From: Zelonia costaricensis
Taxonomy: Eukaryota > Euglenozoa > Kinetoplastea > Trypanosomatida > Trypanosomatidae
Direction: 5' to 3'
Assembly: GCA_030849075.1 (NCBI GenBank)
Contig: JASAOO010003254.1
Coordinates: 1-32,779, forward strand
DNA length: 32,779 nt
A model generated the notes under the pieces. It was not told where the DNA came from and searched no databases. It saw only the letters and a program-made list of their open reading frames with translations. This document shows positions 19,838 through 29,156 of the stretch, one piece after another. Positions within the stretch are counted from its first letter, which is position 1. Every line of letters begins with the position of its first letter. The position numbers were made by a program, and so were the translations under genes.

Positions 19838-22800
19838 ATGATGAAGCTCGAGCCTTCCACCGGTCCCGCAACGGCCACCCCGAGCGGGCTGCGAAGCCGC
19901 TCCAGCGTAGACGACACCGCGGCCACCACCACCACCACCACAACGCTGCTGCCTGCAGCCCACACGCGACCCACGACCTCCCCCTACACCGCACGCGCCG
20001 ACAGCCCTGCCACCCTCGCCGCCGCCGCCTCCTCCTTCGCGCCCATGCGGACGTGGTGTGATGGGGTACAGCGCGTCACGCAGCAGTACTTCGCAGCCCT
20101 CGGAATGCTCGCCATGGCGTTCCTTGGGGCTGGAGGCGTGCCGCGGCCCGGCAGTAGCACCAGCGCAGACGGCCTGCGCCGCGACCTGCGTGTCGTACGC
20201 GGCGACTTCCAAGACGACGAGGAGCTGCACGTCGAAGCGGATGATGTGGCGGCAATGCAGATGGCACTGTTGCAGCAGCTGTACGCGCATCGGCAGCTGC
20301 AGCAGCGGAAGCGACACAGCGCGCAGCATCAGTCGACGGTACTGCGCGCGGCGGAGGGTGCAGCGACGAACATGGCGCATCCGTCCAGCGCATCCGCCGG
20401 CACGCGCGACGACCGCGATGTCTCGGCCCGGCACGGTTCGCTGAACGCGGATGCCGACGAGGCGGCGGCGACGGCCGTGCCGGCGCGCGACGTTGCCGAG
20501 CTGCTCGCCTCACGCCTTCCGCCCGAGCTGCTGCAGCTCTTCCACACCGCGCAGACCCTCCGCGCCTCCGCCCCCGCCGCGGACGCCTCACCGTCCTCCA
20601 GCTTCCGGACCGTCGCCGGTCGTGCACCGGTGTCGGCAGGTGGGCAGGGGCAGCACAGCGCGCGGTCCCCAAGGGATGAGGGCCGCGCGACGCCAGACGA
20701 GTGCGACCGCGAGGAGGGCGACATCGACGGCGTTGACGCGGGCGCCGACGGCGACCTCTACCGCCCGCTGTCCCGGGAAAGCGCTGTGTCGCTGACGCCG
20801 CTAGTGTCGGAGCGGCCGCACTCCTCCTCCACCTCCGTCGGCGCCGTGTCCCTGTCCGCCGCGGGCAGCCCATCGCGGCTGTGCAGTGCAGGCGCGACAC
20901 GAGCGGAGCCGCCGTCGCACATCGTCCCCGTCTCCGCCCCCGCCTCCCCACCGCAGCCGCCATCCGCTGCCGCACTGCCCATGGAGTTGAGCGATGACGA
21001 AGCGGCCGAGGCGGCGGCCATGGCGACGCTGTGCTACCAGTACTTCTTCTCCCCCCGCCTTCTCTCCCCACCCAGGTCCGCCGCGGCCCCCGCCATGCCC
21101 TCGTCCAAGGCCCCCGCCGCCGCGGCCGCCCCCGCCCCGCGGCCGGCCCCGCCGTCGAAGGTGGTCGTGGTGCCCGCGGCGGTGGCGGCCGGAAGCGGGC
21201 TGGATGCGGTGCTCATGATGCAGCTCGCCCAGGAGCCGCAGCTGCCACCGCCGCGCCGGGCTCGCCGTTCCACACCCCCACTCACCGCCGTCACGTCCGC
21301 CTCGTACGCATCGGCCAGCGGCACGGGCGGGGGGTCGACGGCTGCCACGACGTCGACTGCGGCGCTCGCGTCGGGGTCTGCCCCGCACCCGCTCGCGCCA
21401 GAGTCACCGTCGCCCGCGGACCTCAGCACCCCCGCGGCGTGGCGTCGCCTGATCGCCCAGCGCGTTGCCGCCGAGCACGCGGTGAACACGCTGGCCCACG
21501 CGCCAAGCGCCACGCTCAACCAGACGACCGGCGTGCCGCCCAGCACGGCAGCGACGGCGACGGGAGTCGCAGCTGCAGCCGCGCTGCCACCACCCACGAC
21601 GGTGGGCCCTCACGAGGAGGAGGCGGCGGCGGCGGCCGGGCCCGTGCCGGAGCTGGCGTCTGCGGTGCGTCAACACGTGCACGCCCAGCTGTCCTTCGGG
21701 CTCGCCCCGCAGCAGCAGAGGTCGCAGTCGCTGAAGCAGCAGCAGCAGCCGGAACAGGCGGCCACGTCAGCGCAGGGTGGGCCCGCGTCTGCGGATGGCG
21801 CCCACGACGATGCGCCGCCGCGGAACCCCCCCGCAACGGCGGCGAGTACGGCGTCGGGGTCGCGTGGAGGGCATGCTGGCAGCGGCGGCAGCAGTGGCGG
21901 TGGCGGGGACCGCAAGACGGAGGGCCACGCACGCGCCGGCGCCGCGCCCACGGCCGCGTCGGTGAAGCCCGGCTCTGCTGGGGACGCGATGCGGCTGACG
22001 CCGCTGCCCTCGCGCGCCTCCTCGCCTGCCATGAGCGCCGTGGGTGGCGGCATGGCGCAGCAGCAGCAGCAGCACCAGGCCGCTCCTATCGCAGCGGTCG
22101 TGGAAGACGGCGGCCCTGCCAGTGCCATCACGGCGGGAGAAGACTCGTCGGCCGCCGCCCCGGTCCCAGTGGTGCTGTCCGCGGTGCTGCCCGACGTGAC
22201 TGCGACGGCGACGAGCAAGTCGCCGTCCCGCTCCGGCCGCGACACGACACAGCGGCCCTTCGTCCAGGTGCCGAAGAAGAAAGCGCGCGTCGACAGCGCG
22301 CACCTGCGCCGTTCCCGCGGCCTGCTGCCGCCGCCTGCGAACGTCGTCCTTCCGCCCGGTCACAGCGGCTTCAACGGGGAGAAGCTCACCACCTCCCAGC
22401 TGACGCAGCTCGTGGTGAGCGTCAAGCAGGACGGTGCCGCCGCGCAGGTGAGTGCGCAGCAGCAGCAGACCGCCGGTGACGTCGCCGCGGCGGAGCTGTA
22501 CCGCCTGCAGCGCGCGGTGGCGCAGCTGCTCGTGGAGAACGTCCAGCTCGAGAAGGACATCGCCACCCTCGCGGCGGGTGCGCCAAGCGAAACCGGAACG
22601 GTCGCTGCCGCCGCCGCTGCGGCAACGGCGGTGGCGCCGGTGGAGTCCCGCCGGCGGCCGCTGATCCTGCCCCCGGCACCGATGCCGCTCCCTCACGCAT
22701 CCGCCGCGCTCACGGCCAACTCGCTCCTCGTGGGGCGACCGGCCATAGGCCGCAAGGGAAAGGGGCGCGGCGGCGCCGCATCCGCGTCGGCATCCGCAGC

Positions 22801-24484
22801 CGCGGCGTCCTCTACAGGGCGGAGTCGCGATGACGCGGTCATTGTGGTGGCGCAGCGTCCGTGGCAGCGGCAAGTGGCCGCGTTGGCCGGCAATGCGCAG
22901 AGCACGACAAGGACGTCGCGCAAGGCGGCGACGCGCGCGTACTCGCCCACGGCCGCGGTCGCTGCGCGGGCATCTTCGGAGGCAGGGGCGGCGCCGGCAC
23001 CGCTTGCCGACCCCGCTGCCATTCTACAAGAGCTGTGCAGCGCTGCCAGCGCGCGGGAGGAGGAGAGACTCCGCACTCTCGCCGAGGTCGACGCCCTCAC
23101 CAGCCGCGTCGAACACCACGACGCACTGCTGTCCGCCGTGGCCGAGTACTGGCGCCGCAACGCGGCCATCATGAAGCGGCAGCAGTACGCCGTGCAGTCG
23201 CAGCCGAAGAACTCCGCGACGACGACCGCGGTCACCTCGGTTGCCGCTACCCGCGCGATGCACTCCCCTGCCGGTGCGTCCCCGTTGTGGGAGGACGAGG
23301 TCCCCGGTGTGGGCGGTAACGGCGGCGTTCCGGCGGCTTCGGTGCCGTACTTCATGCAGGCCCCCGTCACCGCCGGCAGCGCCGCGTCCAGCCGCGACGA
23401 CAGCGGCGTGTCGAGCCCGGTTGACAACGGCAGCCCGAGCGCCACCATCACGGGAGCCATGAGCCTCTCCGAGAAGATGACGATGCTGGACGGGTCGCCG
23501 TCGCAGCTGCAGCGGGCGCTGGCGCAGATGGAGGCCCTGTCGCCGACCCCGCCCAGCAGCAGCCTGTCCTTCGACCTGCGCCCGAATCACGCCTCCGCGT
23601 TCGGTCTCGGCTACTCGACCGAGGCGATCGGGCACGTCGTGCGGCGGCAGATCTTTCCCGTGGGGCTGAAGACAGTGACGACGACTTCGTCGAACGCGAC
23701 GGACGTGCGCGGCAGCATGCCGACGGCCTCGACGACCACCACGCTGCACAAGACGGCAGTGCTGCCCCCGGCGGCGGTCACGGGGTGGACGCCGTCAGAC
23801 GGCACGAACACCATCACCGCCACAACGGGCCTCGCCTCCGCGGCGGCGACATCGGGGAGGCAGCCACACTCCCATGCGGCTCCCTCTGCCAACACCAACA
23901 CCAACACGACGCTGTTGTACTCCCGTGGCGGGCGCCGCATCGACACGGGCCCGCAGGCGCACGCCGGCGGTCGTGCGGCGGTGAAGTCCGCGGCAACAGA
24001 GGCGACGGTCACAACGGCGGAGTCGGACTTCGGCGCCGCCGCCCGGTCCGACGTGGAGCTGCTGAGCGACAGTTTCGGCACCTCCCCCCGCACGCTCTCC
24101 TCCTCCGCGCCAAACTTCAACCCCACGAACGGCACAGACGCGGTGGACGAGAACACGAACCCAGCAGGGGGCAGCAGGGCTGGCCAGCCAGCCGCCACGA
24201 ACACCACCACCGCGCGTGCGGGCGCTCCTGGTGTGCTGCACCGCCCGCACGCTGCATCGCCGTATTCGGCGGAGGATGCGTCGGTGACGGTGGCCGGCTC
24301 GCCCGACATGCACGCGAGCCACACAAGCACGGAGACGACAAGCCGCCACTACGCGAGCGGCAGCGGCCGACGTGAGGACGAGGACGTGCTGGAGCGGGGA
24401 AACTGGCGCACAATCCCCGCCCTGCAGCTCGAGAACCTCGACGAGATCGCGGAGTTCATTTACAGCGTATTTGAACAGCCCTGA
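19838..24484 (+). CDS. Large low-complexity protein of unknown function
   Basis: Predicted 1548 aa, starting at the first of two adjacent ATGs (19838, 19841). The in-frame sequence further upstream offers only GTG. Most of the protein is Ala/Ser/Pro/Thr-rich with several Q runs (near 635-645 and 740-750) and is probably disordered. Islands that look ordered: residues about 75-160, with a weak hydrophobic stretch (YFAALGMLAMAFLGAGG) and a charged helical part; about 385-410, ending in LCYQYFFSPRLL; a predicted short coiled coil at about 886-915 (LQRAVAQLLVENVQLEKDI); a second at about 1061-1120; and the C-terminal 27 residues, rich in hydrophobic and acidic positions (LQLENLDEIAEFIYSVFEQP). 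A basic PKKKARV at 812-818 could be a nuclear localisation signal. I recognise no family and propose no function. Confidence 0.8.
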   Translation: MMKLEPSTGPATATPSGLRSRSSVDDTAATTTTTTTLLPAAHTRPTTSPYTARADSPATLAAAASSFAPMRTWCDGVQRVTQQYFAALGMLAMAFLGAGGVPRPGSSTSADGLRRDLRVVRGDFQDDEELHVEADDVAAMQMALLQQLYAHRQLQQRKRHSAQHQSTVLRAAEGAATNMAHPSSASAGTRDDRDVSARHGSLNADADEAAATAVPARDVAELLASRLPPELLQLFHTAQTLRASAPAADASPSSSFRTVAGRAPVSAGGQGQHSARSPRDEGRATPDECDREEGDIDGVDAGADGDLYRPLSRESAVSLTPLVSERPHSSSTSVGAVSLSAAGSPSRLCSAGATRAEPPSHIVPVSAPASPPQPPSAAALPMELSDDEAAEAAAMATLCYQYFFSPRLLSPPRSAAAPAMPSSKAPAAAAAPAPRPAPPSKVVVVPAAVAAGSGLDAVLMMQLAQEPQLPPPRRARRSTPPLTAVTSASYASASGTGGGSTAATTSTAALASGSAPHPLAPESPSPADLSTPAAWRRLIAQRVAAEHAVNTLAHAPSATLNQTTGVPPSTAATATGVAAAAALPPPTTVGPHEEEAAAAAGPVPELASAVRQHVHAQLSFGLAPQQQRSQSLKQQQQPEQAATSAQGGPASADGAHDDAPPRNPPATAASTASGSRGGHAGSGGSSGGGGDRKTEGHARAGAAPTAASVKPGSAGDAMRLTPLPSRASSPAMSAVGGGMAQQQQQHQAAPIAAVVEDGGPASAITAGEDSSAAAPVPVVLSAVLPDVTATATSKSPSRSGRDTTQRPFVQVPKKKARVDSAHLRRSRGLLPPPANVVLPPGHSGFNGEKLTTSQLTQLVVSVKQDGAAAQVSAQQQQTAGDVAAAELYRLQRAVAQLLVENVQLEKDIATLAAGAPSETGTVAAAAAAATAVAPVESRRRPLILPPAPMPLPHASAALTANSLLVGRPAIGRKGKGRGGAASASASAAAASSTGRSRDDAVIVVAQRPWQRQVAALAGNAQSTTRTSRKAATRAYSPTAAVAARASSEAGAAPAPLADPAAILQELCSAASAREEERLRTLAEVDALTSRVEHHDALLSAVAEYWRRNAAIMKRQQYAVQSQPKNSATTTAVTSVAATRAMHSPAGASPLWEDEVPGVGGNGGVPAASVPYFMQAPVTAGSAASSRDDSGVSSPVDNGSPSATITGAMSLSEKMTMLDGSPSQLQRALAQMEALSPTPPSSSLSFDLRPNHASAFGLGYSTEAIGHVVRRQIFPVGLKTVTTTSSNATDVRGSMPTASTTTTLHKTAVLPPAAVTGWTPSDGTNTITATTGLASAAATSGRQPHSHAAPSANTNTNTTLLYSRGGRRIDTGPQAHAGGRAAVKSAATEATVTTAESDFGAAARSDVELLSDSFGTSPRTLSSSAPNFNPTNGTDAVDENTNPAGGSRAGQPAATNTTTARAGAPGVLHRPHAASPYSAEDASVTVAGSPDMHASHTSTETTSRHYASGSGRREDEDVLERGNWRTIPALQLENLDEIAEFIYSVFEQP

Positions 24485-25205
24485 TCGGCATCTTCTGCTC
24501 ACACACACACACACACACTTGTAAACAACTCTTCTCGTGCGGCCCTTCACTTGTCTTGTGCGTGCGTGTGTGCTCGTTCATGTGTCCGCTCGGGCTGTCT
24601 TTGGTCCCACCACCACCACCCTTCCCCTCCCCTCCCGCTCTCTTCACTCGATGTACAGCAGAGCGACAACGCGCGCTCTTCCATGTAGAACATGTAACCG
24701 CGGCCTCGAGGCCGCACCCGTCAAGCGATGCCCGCAGCCACCGTCGGCAGCGTCCCCCATCCCCCACCCACCCCTTCCCCCTTCTGTTCTAGTGCTGACC
24801 TCTGTGTAGTCCGTGTCGCCGGCACAAGAAAGCGAAGTCGAGGATGAACCGCATCACGCAACCGTGAACGACAACGAAGTGTGCGTAGGCGTGCGTGTGT
24901 GCTTGTGTGATGCCAGTCCCCGACGCTAAAGTGCGCCGCAACGCACAGAGATTGGGGCGGGGCGGGGCGGCCGCGGCGGCCGCACAACCGCAGCGAAAGA
25001 GCCGCTCGTGGCCTCCCAAGCGGGACCCACGCACTACACCTTTGTTATGTGTGTGTGTGTGATGTGATGCGATAAGACATGCCTCCCGCATACTCTCGAC
25101 CTCCATCTCCGTGTCGACATCCCCGCCGCAATCCACAGCAACACACACACACACATACACAGAGATACACACAAGATTTCAAACGCGTTCCGTCACAAGA
25201 GCGAA
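24485..25205. other. Spacer after the large unknown gene, first part
   Basis: No gene is supported. A CA run lies at 24500-24518, TG-rich sequence near 24561-24590 and 25046-25062, and a CA run at 25141-25155. The sequence at 24960-25010 is G/C-rich with an inverted GGCCGC pattern. Here CA rather than TG directly follows the stop, unlike the other genes. Confidence 0.65.
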
Positions 25206-25333
25206 GCCACGCCACTACACTGCGTGGACACCCTTTCCGCTGTGACGCCCATCAAAAAACACACGCACACACACACGCCTGGGCCGCCTTCAGGCTGCAC
25301 GGCACCTCCCTCTGTCCACTCCGCGCCCCCCCC
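25206..25333 (+). repeat. Direct repeat copy 1, 128 bp
   Basis: Base-for-base identical to 25345-25472. It begins gccacgccactacac and runs into a C18 homopolymer that ends at the N at 25344. I think it is an uncollapsed contig overlap rather than a real duplication. Confidence 0.95.
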
Positions 25334-25343
25334 CCCCCCCCCC

Positions 25344-25344
25344 N
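25344..25344. other. Single N between the two 128-bp repeat copies
   Basis: The unresolved base lies between C18 (25326-25343) and the second repeat copy. The pattern points to two contig ends abutted without merging their overlap. Confidence 0.9.
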
Positions 25345-25472
25345 GCCACGCCACTACACTGCGTGGACACCCTTTCCGCTGTGACGCCCATCAAAAAACA
25401 CACGCACACACACACGCCTGGGCCGCCTTCAGGCTGCACGGCACCTCCCTCTGTCCACTCCGCGCCCCCCCC
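25345..25472 (+). repeat. Direct repeat copy 2, 128 bp
   Basis: Second identical copy, offset by 139 bases. Unlike copy 1, it continues through a CCCCG tandem repeat into the unique sequence before the glutaminyl-cyclase-like gene, so it is probably the true version. Confidence 0.95.
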
Positions 25473-25499
25473 GCCCCGCCCCGCCCCGCCCCGCCCCCG
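25465..25499. repeat. (CCCCG)n tandem repeat
   Basis: C8 followed by five C-tracts of four or five bases, each bounded by a single G. The minus strand has consecutive G4 tracts with one-base loops, a strong G-quadruplex pattern. This may be why sequencing failed nearby. Confidence 0.9.
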
Positions 25500-25559
25500 T
25501 CTCTCACACACTGGCCCGTGTCAGCCTTCTCAGTGAAGGGGGCCGCCTGGTGGCTCCAC

Positions 25560-25561
25560 AG
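25560..25561 (+). promoter_or_regulatory. Candidate trans-splice acceptor AG
   Basis: This is the last AG before the start at 25642. The strong C/T tract lies after it (25562-25620), and no other AG occurs until 25646-25647, inside codon two. A leader from here would contain an out-of-frame ATG at 25622. Confidence 0.25.
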
Positions 25562-25641
25562 CGCTCCTCTGCTCCTCATCTCTCCCTTCCCTATTCCTCG
25601 CCCTCTCTCGCCGCGCTCTTCATGTGTGTTGCCCACACCCA

Positions 25642-28467
25642 ATGCAGCTTCATCACCCTCAACTCCGTCAGCAGCAGCAGCAGCAGCAAGCCGCTTATGC
25701 GTCGCTGGCGGTGGCGCGTCGGCCGCGTGCCCCTCGTGCGGGTCGCGACGACGACGATGCATCCTTCTGCCTCAGCCTTCTGAAGCGGTGTCTGCCCTGC
25801 TTGACGTGGCGGAGGCTTCGCGTGCGTGGCCGGTCGCCGCGTGCCCGGCGGTTCGCGTACCTCGTCCTCGCCCTTCTCACCGCCACCCTGGCCTTTCTTC
25901 TGGGTCTCCTGTGCTACCTTCTCTGGACCTCGGACGCCCTCGTGCCGGGTGCGGAGAAGGGTGGGGCGGAGGCGGAGGTGCCGGTGCCCGTGCAGTCCGC
26001 CATGACTGTGCCACCGCGCGAGCAGCTCGGGCAGCGCGACCCCTTCGACCCCGGCCTCGCTGCCCGCGCCAAGAAAAAGGGGGAGGAGGAGGCGCTGGCC
26101 CGCACGTGGCGTGCGAGACGCATCCCCATCACGTACTGGGACGTCGAGGGGCGCAGCACGCCGCCGCTCACGATGGAGGCCCTGCAGGCGTGGTTCACGC
26201 ACGCCCACCAGGGCCAGAGCGCCGCGGCCGAGGCGGCAGACGTCCCGGAGGAGGTGGTGACGCAGCACGCGTGGGGACGGCCCCCCACCGACGCCGCCGC
26301 AGCAGCAGCGCACACGGCACCGTCGCAGGCCGACGAGGCCGACTTCTTCGACGCCCTCGCCTTCCTCTTCCCGCCGCGGCAGCAGCGGCAGTACTACCGC
26401 GACGCCATGAACGCAATTTTGCGTCACGGCCCGCGCGTCGGCGGCACGCAGCGCGAGGCCCTTCTCGCCCACCTCGTCGACGAAGGGCTCGGACGGCGGC
26501 GCTACGACGCGCAGGGGCGGCGCCTTCGTGACGGCCACGCCCCGCACCTCAGCCCACGCGGACGCGCGCTGCTCGAGACCGCCGCGGCCTCGGCGGGCGA
26601 CGCGTGGCCCACGGTGCCGCCGCTGCTCGCGGCCCCGGACGCGGACCGCGTGCCGGGCTGGCGGTGGTCGCTGAGCTGGGATAACTTCACGGCGAACATC
26701 CCCGTGCTGATCGACAACGTCCCCCGCGCGGCGATGCAGAACCTCGTCTTTCAGTTTCCCGGCGGGTCGCAGTTCCGCCGCAAGTGGATGAGCCCCTCCT
26801 TTGTTGGAGAGGTGCACGTCAACGACAAGGCACCAGCAGACGCCCGCGCAGATGTGCTCCCTGGCGAAGGCGTCGCCGCGGACGCGACCGGGCAGCGCGT
26901 GTACGCGCAGGAGACGATGCTGCGCCTCGCCAACGACACATCCCTCTTCAACCGCCGCCCCGCACTGGAGCGCGGGGTGCCCGGGACGCGGGTGGCGCTC
27001 ACACCCGAGGCCAAGGGGGAGAAGGTGCCCTTGAAGCCAAGCCTCTCCGCAAGCGACGCGCCACCGGTGCCGCAGCAGCCGGTGAAGCACGTCATGCTCG
27101 CCGCGCACTGGGACTCGAAGCACTTTGACCAGTTCAGCTTCCTCGGGGCCTGCGACTCGGCCATGCCGATGGTGTTCCTCCTCCGCACCATCAAGAACGT
27201 CGCGGTGCTCACGGACGTCGCCGAGGCGCTCGCCGCGTCGTACGCAGCCGACCGCGCCGCAGCCGCCACCGGTACGGCGGGGCCAGCCACGGCGTCGGTG
27301 TTGCCCGGCCGCACGCACACGTTCAGCAATGCCACCACCGAGGCGGAGGTGCGCGGGCGCCTCGCCACGCTGCTCTCACCGGCGCACCACGCGCTGCTCT
27401 ACCAGTACTTCTTCGCACGCCCGTACGCTGCCGGCGACGCGGCGCCGCTGGGGGGCAGCCACTTGGCGGGTGCGACGCGGCCGGTCGACGTGCGGGCGTG
27501 GTTGGACTGGGCGCAGCACCTGCCCGTCATCTCCGTCGCGCTGTTCGACGGCGAGGAGGCGTTTGCGGAGTGGCGGGACGAGGACAACACGTACGGATCA
27601 CGACACCTGGCGCGGCGGTGGCGCGACACCGCCGCCACAACGCGCACGGCCTTCTCGAACGGCGCGCAGTCCCTGTACGACTCGCTCGACCTCTTTGCCC
27701 TGTACGACTTGATGGGGCCGGCCGGGACAACTTTTTCGAACATGTTCCCGACGCAGAGCGGCATCTTCTTCGCCGGGCTCGCGCAGCGCGAGACGGACAT
27801 GCGGCAGCGGGCCCTCCACTTCGCCACGAGCATCGCCGCGGAGCTGTTGTGGCGGCACCACGACCGGCGCGGCGAGGACAGCGGCGCGAACACCACCGGC
27901 ACCGCCACAGCGGACGGTTTTCTGCGCCAGCTGAACCCGTCGCCTGCGGAGGCCGTGGCGAGCATCAACCCCGCCTATGCGCGGCAACTCCTCGGCAGTC
28001 CGGCGTCGCGTCCGTCAGCCGCAGCGCTGCCGCGCACGTGGCTGATGTATGGCGCGCCGCACGAGCTGCACACTCTGCACGGCCTCCCCCGGGTTGCGTA
28101 CGACGTCCTCTTCGTTGACCACTTCGAGCAGCTCCGCACGTACGACAAACTCGCCCGCACCGCGGCCACGCGGGACGACTTCGACGCCGTGACGTACCTG
28201 CATGGCGTCAACTTCAACATCTTCTTCGACTCCACGATGGCCAGGGACCCGCGCCGCGGGACGAGCACGCACCTCGCCGACGACGACCACAAGCACTGGC
28301 TGGACACGCAGCGGGTGCTCCACCTCATCGCGATGCCGTTCCCACGGTCGTGGCACGCGGCCGCGGACGACGGGCGCGACATCCACGACGGAACAGCAGT
28401 AGACCTGAGCCGACTGCTGTGGTCGAAGGTGCTGGACCTGGGCGACTACTGGACGCGCATCGCGTGA
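25642..28467 (+). CDS. Membrane-anchored glutaminyl-peptide cyclotransferase-like protein (M28 fold)
   Basis: Predicted 941 aa. A Q-run (10-16) and a basic region precede one membrane segment at 71-95 (FAYLVLALLTATLAFLLGLL), giving an N-in type II layout as in Golgi-resident QC-like enzymes. The C-terminal half carries the whole QC signature: AAHWDSKHF, GACDSA with D505, FDGEEAF with E638-E639, YDLMG with D689, DDDH with D882-H883 and PFPRSWH with H905. By analogy with human QC, D505, E639 and H905 bind zinc, and E638, D689 and D882 act in cyclisation. The reaction turns N-terminal Gln into pyroglutamate with loss of ammonia. Human QC is about 360 aa. The extra length is a roughly 340-aa N-terminal region plus inserts. 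An M28 aminopeptidase role is less likely given the FDGEEAF and PFPxxWH motifs. The ATG at 25642 is the only in-frame one before the membrane segment. Confidence 0.9.
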   Translation: MQLHHPQLRQQQQQQQAAYASLAVARRPRAPRAGRDDDDASFCLSLLKRCLPCLTWRRLRVRGRSPRARRFAYLVLALLTATLAFLLGLLCYLLWTSDALVPGAEKGGAEAEVPVPVQSAMTVPPREQLGQRDPFDPGLAARAKKKGEEEALARTWRARRIPITYWDVEGRSTPPLTMEALQAWFTHAHQGQSAAAEAADVPEEVVTQHAWGRPPTDAAAAAAHTAPSQADEADFFDALAFLFPPRQQRQYYRDAMNAILRHGPRVGGTQREALLAHLVDEGLGRRRYDAQGRRLRDGHAPHLSPRGRALLETAAASAGDAWPTVPPLLAAPDADRVPGWRWSLSWDNFTANIPVLIDNVPRAAMQNLVFQFPGGSQFRRKWMSPSFVGEVHVNDKAPADARADVLPGEGVAADATGQRVYAQETMLRLANDTSLFNRRPALERGVPGTRVALTPEAKGEKVPLKPSLSASDAPPVPQQPVKHVMLAAHWDSKHFDQFSFLGACDSAMPMVFLLRTIKNVAVLTDVAEALAASYAADRAAAATGTAGPATASVLPGRTHTFSNATTEAEVRGRLATLLSPAHHALLYQYFFARPYAAGDAAPLGGSHLAGATRPVDVRAWLDWAQHLPVISVALFDGEEAFAEWRDEDNTYGSRHLARRWRDTAATTRTAFSNGAQSLYDSLDLFALYDLMGPAGTTFSNMFPTQSGIFFAGLAQRETDMRQRALHFATSIAAELLWRHHDRRGEDSGANTTGTATADGFLRQLNPSPAEAVASINPAYARQLLGSPASRPSAAALPRTWLMYGAPHELHTLHGLPRVAYDVLFVDHFEQLRTYDKLARTAATRDDFDAVTYLHGVNFNIFFDSTMARDPRRGTSTHLADDDHKHWLDTQRVLHLIAMPFPRSWHAAADDGRDIHDGTAVDLSRLLWSKVLDLGDYWTRIA

Positions 28468-29148
28468 GCGCGTAAACCAGGGAGGTGGGTGAGAGGAGTG
28501 GGGAGGTGAGGGGGGCGCGGGGGCCGCCGGCAAGGGGCATCAGCGCCGCACCTCGCTTGTTCCTCAGGGACCCCACTCACATCCCCCAACCCCAGACACA
28601 CACACACACTCGCCTACCTCACCCTTCCTGTCCCGCACCTCTCCTGTGCTGGACGCCTTCATCGTGACGTCGTGACCTCCGCAACACACAGACCCCACTG
28701 CGAAGGCGCACCTCATCACGTGTGCACTGACCGCCGCACCCCTGACCCCTCTTCCACCGGTGTGTGCTCGTCATCGCGGCGTAGCGAGGCACGGCTACTG
28801 CGTCTGCATGCCCTCCCCACCACCATCACTCTCCCGCTCTTCCTCCGTGCCCTGCTGCCCCTCAACGCCTTCGTCCCTCTCTCCCACTCCCCCTCTCCGC
28901 ACCGACCACCACCACCCCACCCCACCCCACCCCCCACTGCCACCGCGATCCCTGCGGGGCGGCAACACATCAGGTCTTCAGCTCTACGGCCCATTCCAAC
29001 TTGCTTCATCACCTTTTCTGTTTCCTCCTCGGCTCGCCTTGGCTTCTCCCCCTCCCCCCTCCCTCCCACTGTCTGCTGTACCCTCACGCTACCGGCTGTA
29101 CTTCCCCCCCCCTCCACCCCACCTCCACCCCCTCACCTCTCCTGACGC
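28468..29148. other. Spacer between QC-like gene and DPP III gene
   Basis: No gene is supported. A G-rich stretch follows the stop (28480-28530), there is a short CA run at 28596-28609, and from about 28810 an almost continuous C/T tract runs to the acceptor before DPP III. Confidence 0.7.
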
Positions 29149-29150
29149 AG
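29149..29150 (+). promoter_or_regulatory. Candidate trans-splice acceptor AG
   Basis: The AG in cacctctcctgacgcag follows a tract of about 100 mostly C/T bases (29038-29142). It would leave a leader of only 6 nt before the ATG at 29157. An upstream alternative is the AG at 28979-28980. Confidence 0.45.
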
Positions 29151-29156
29151 CTCGCA

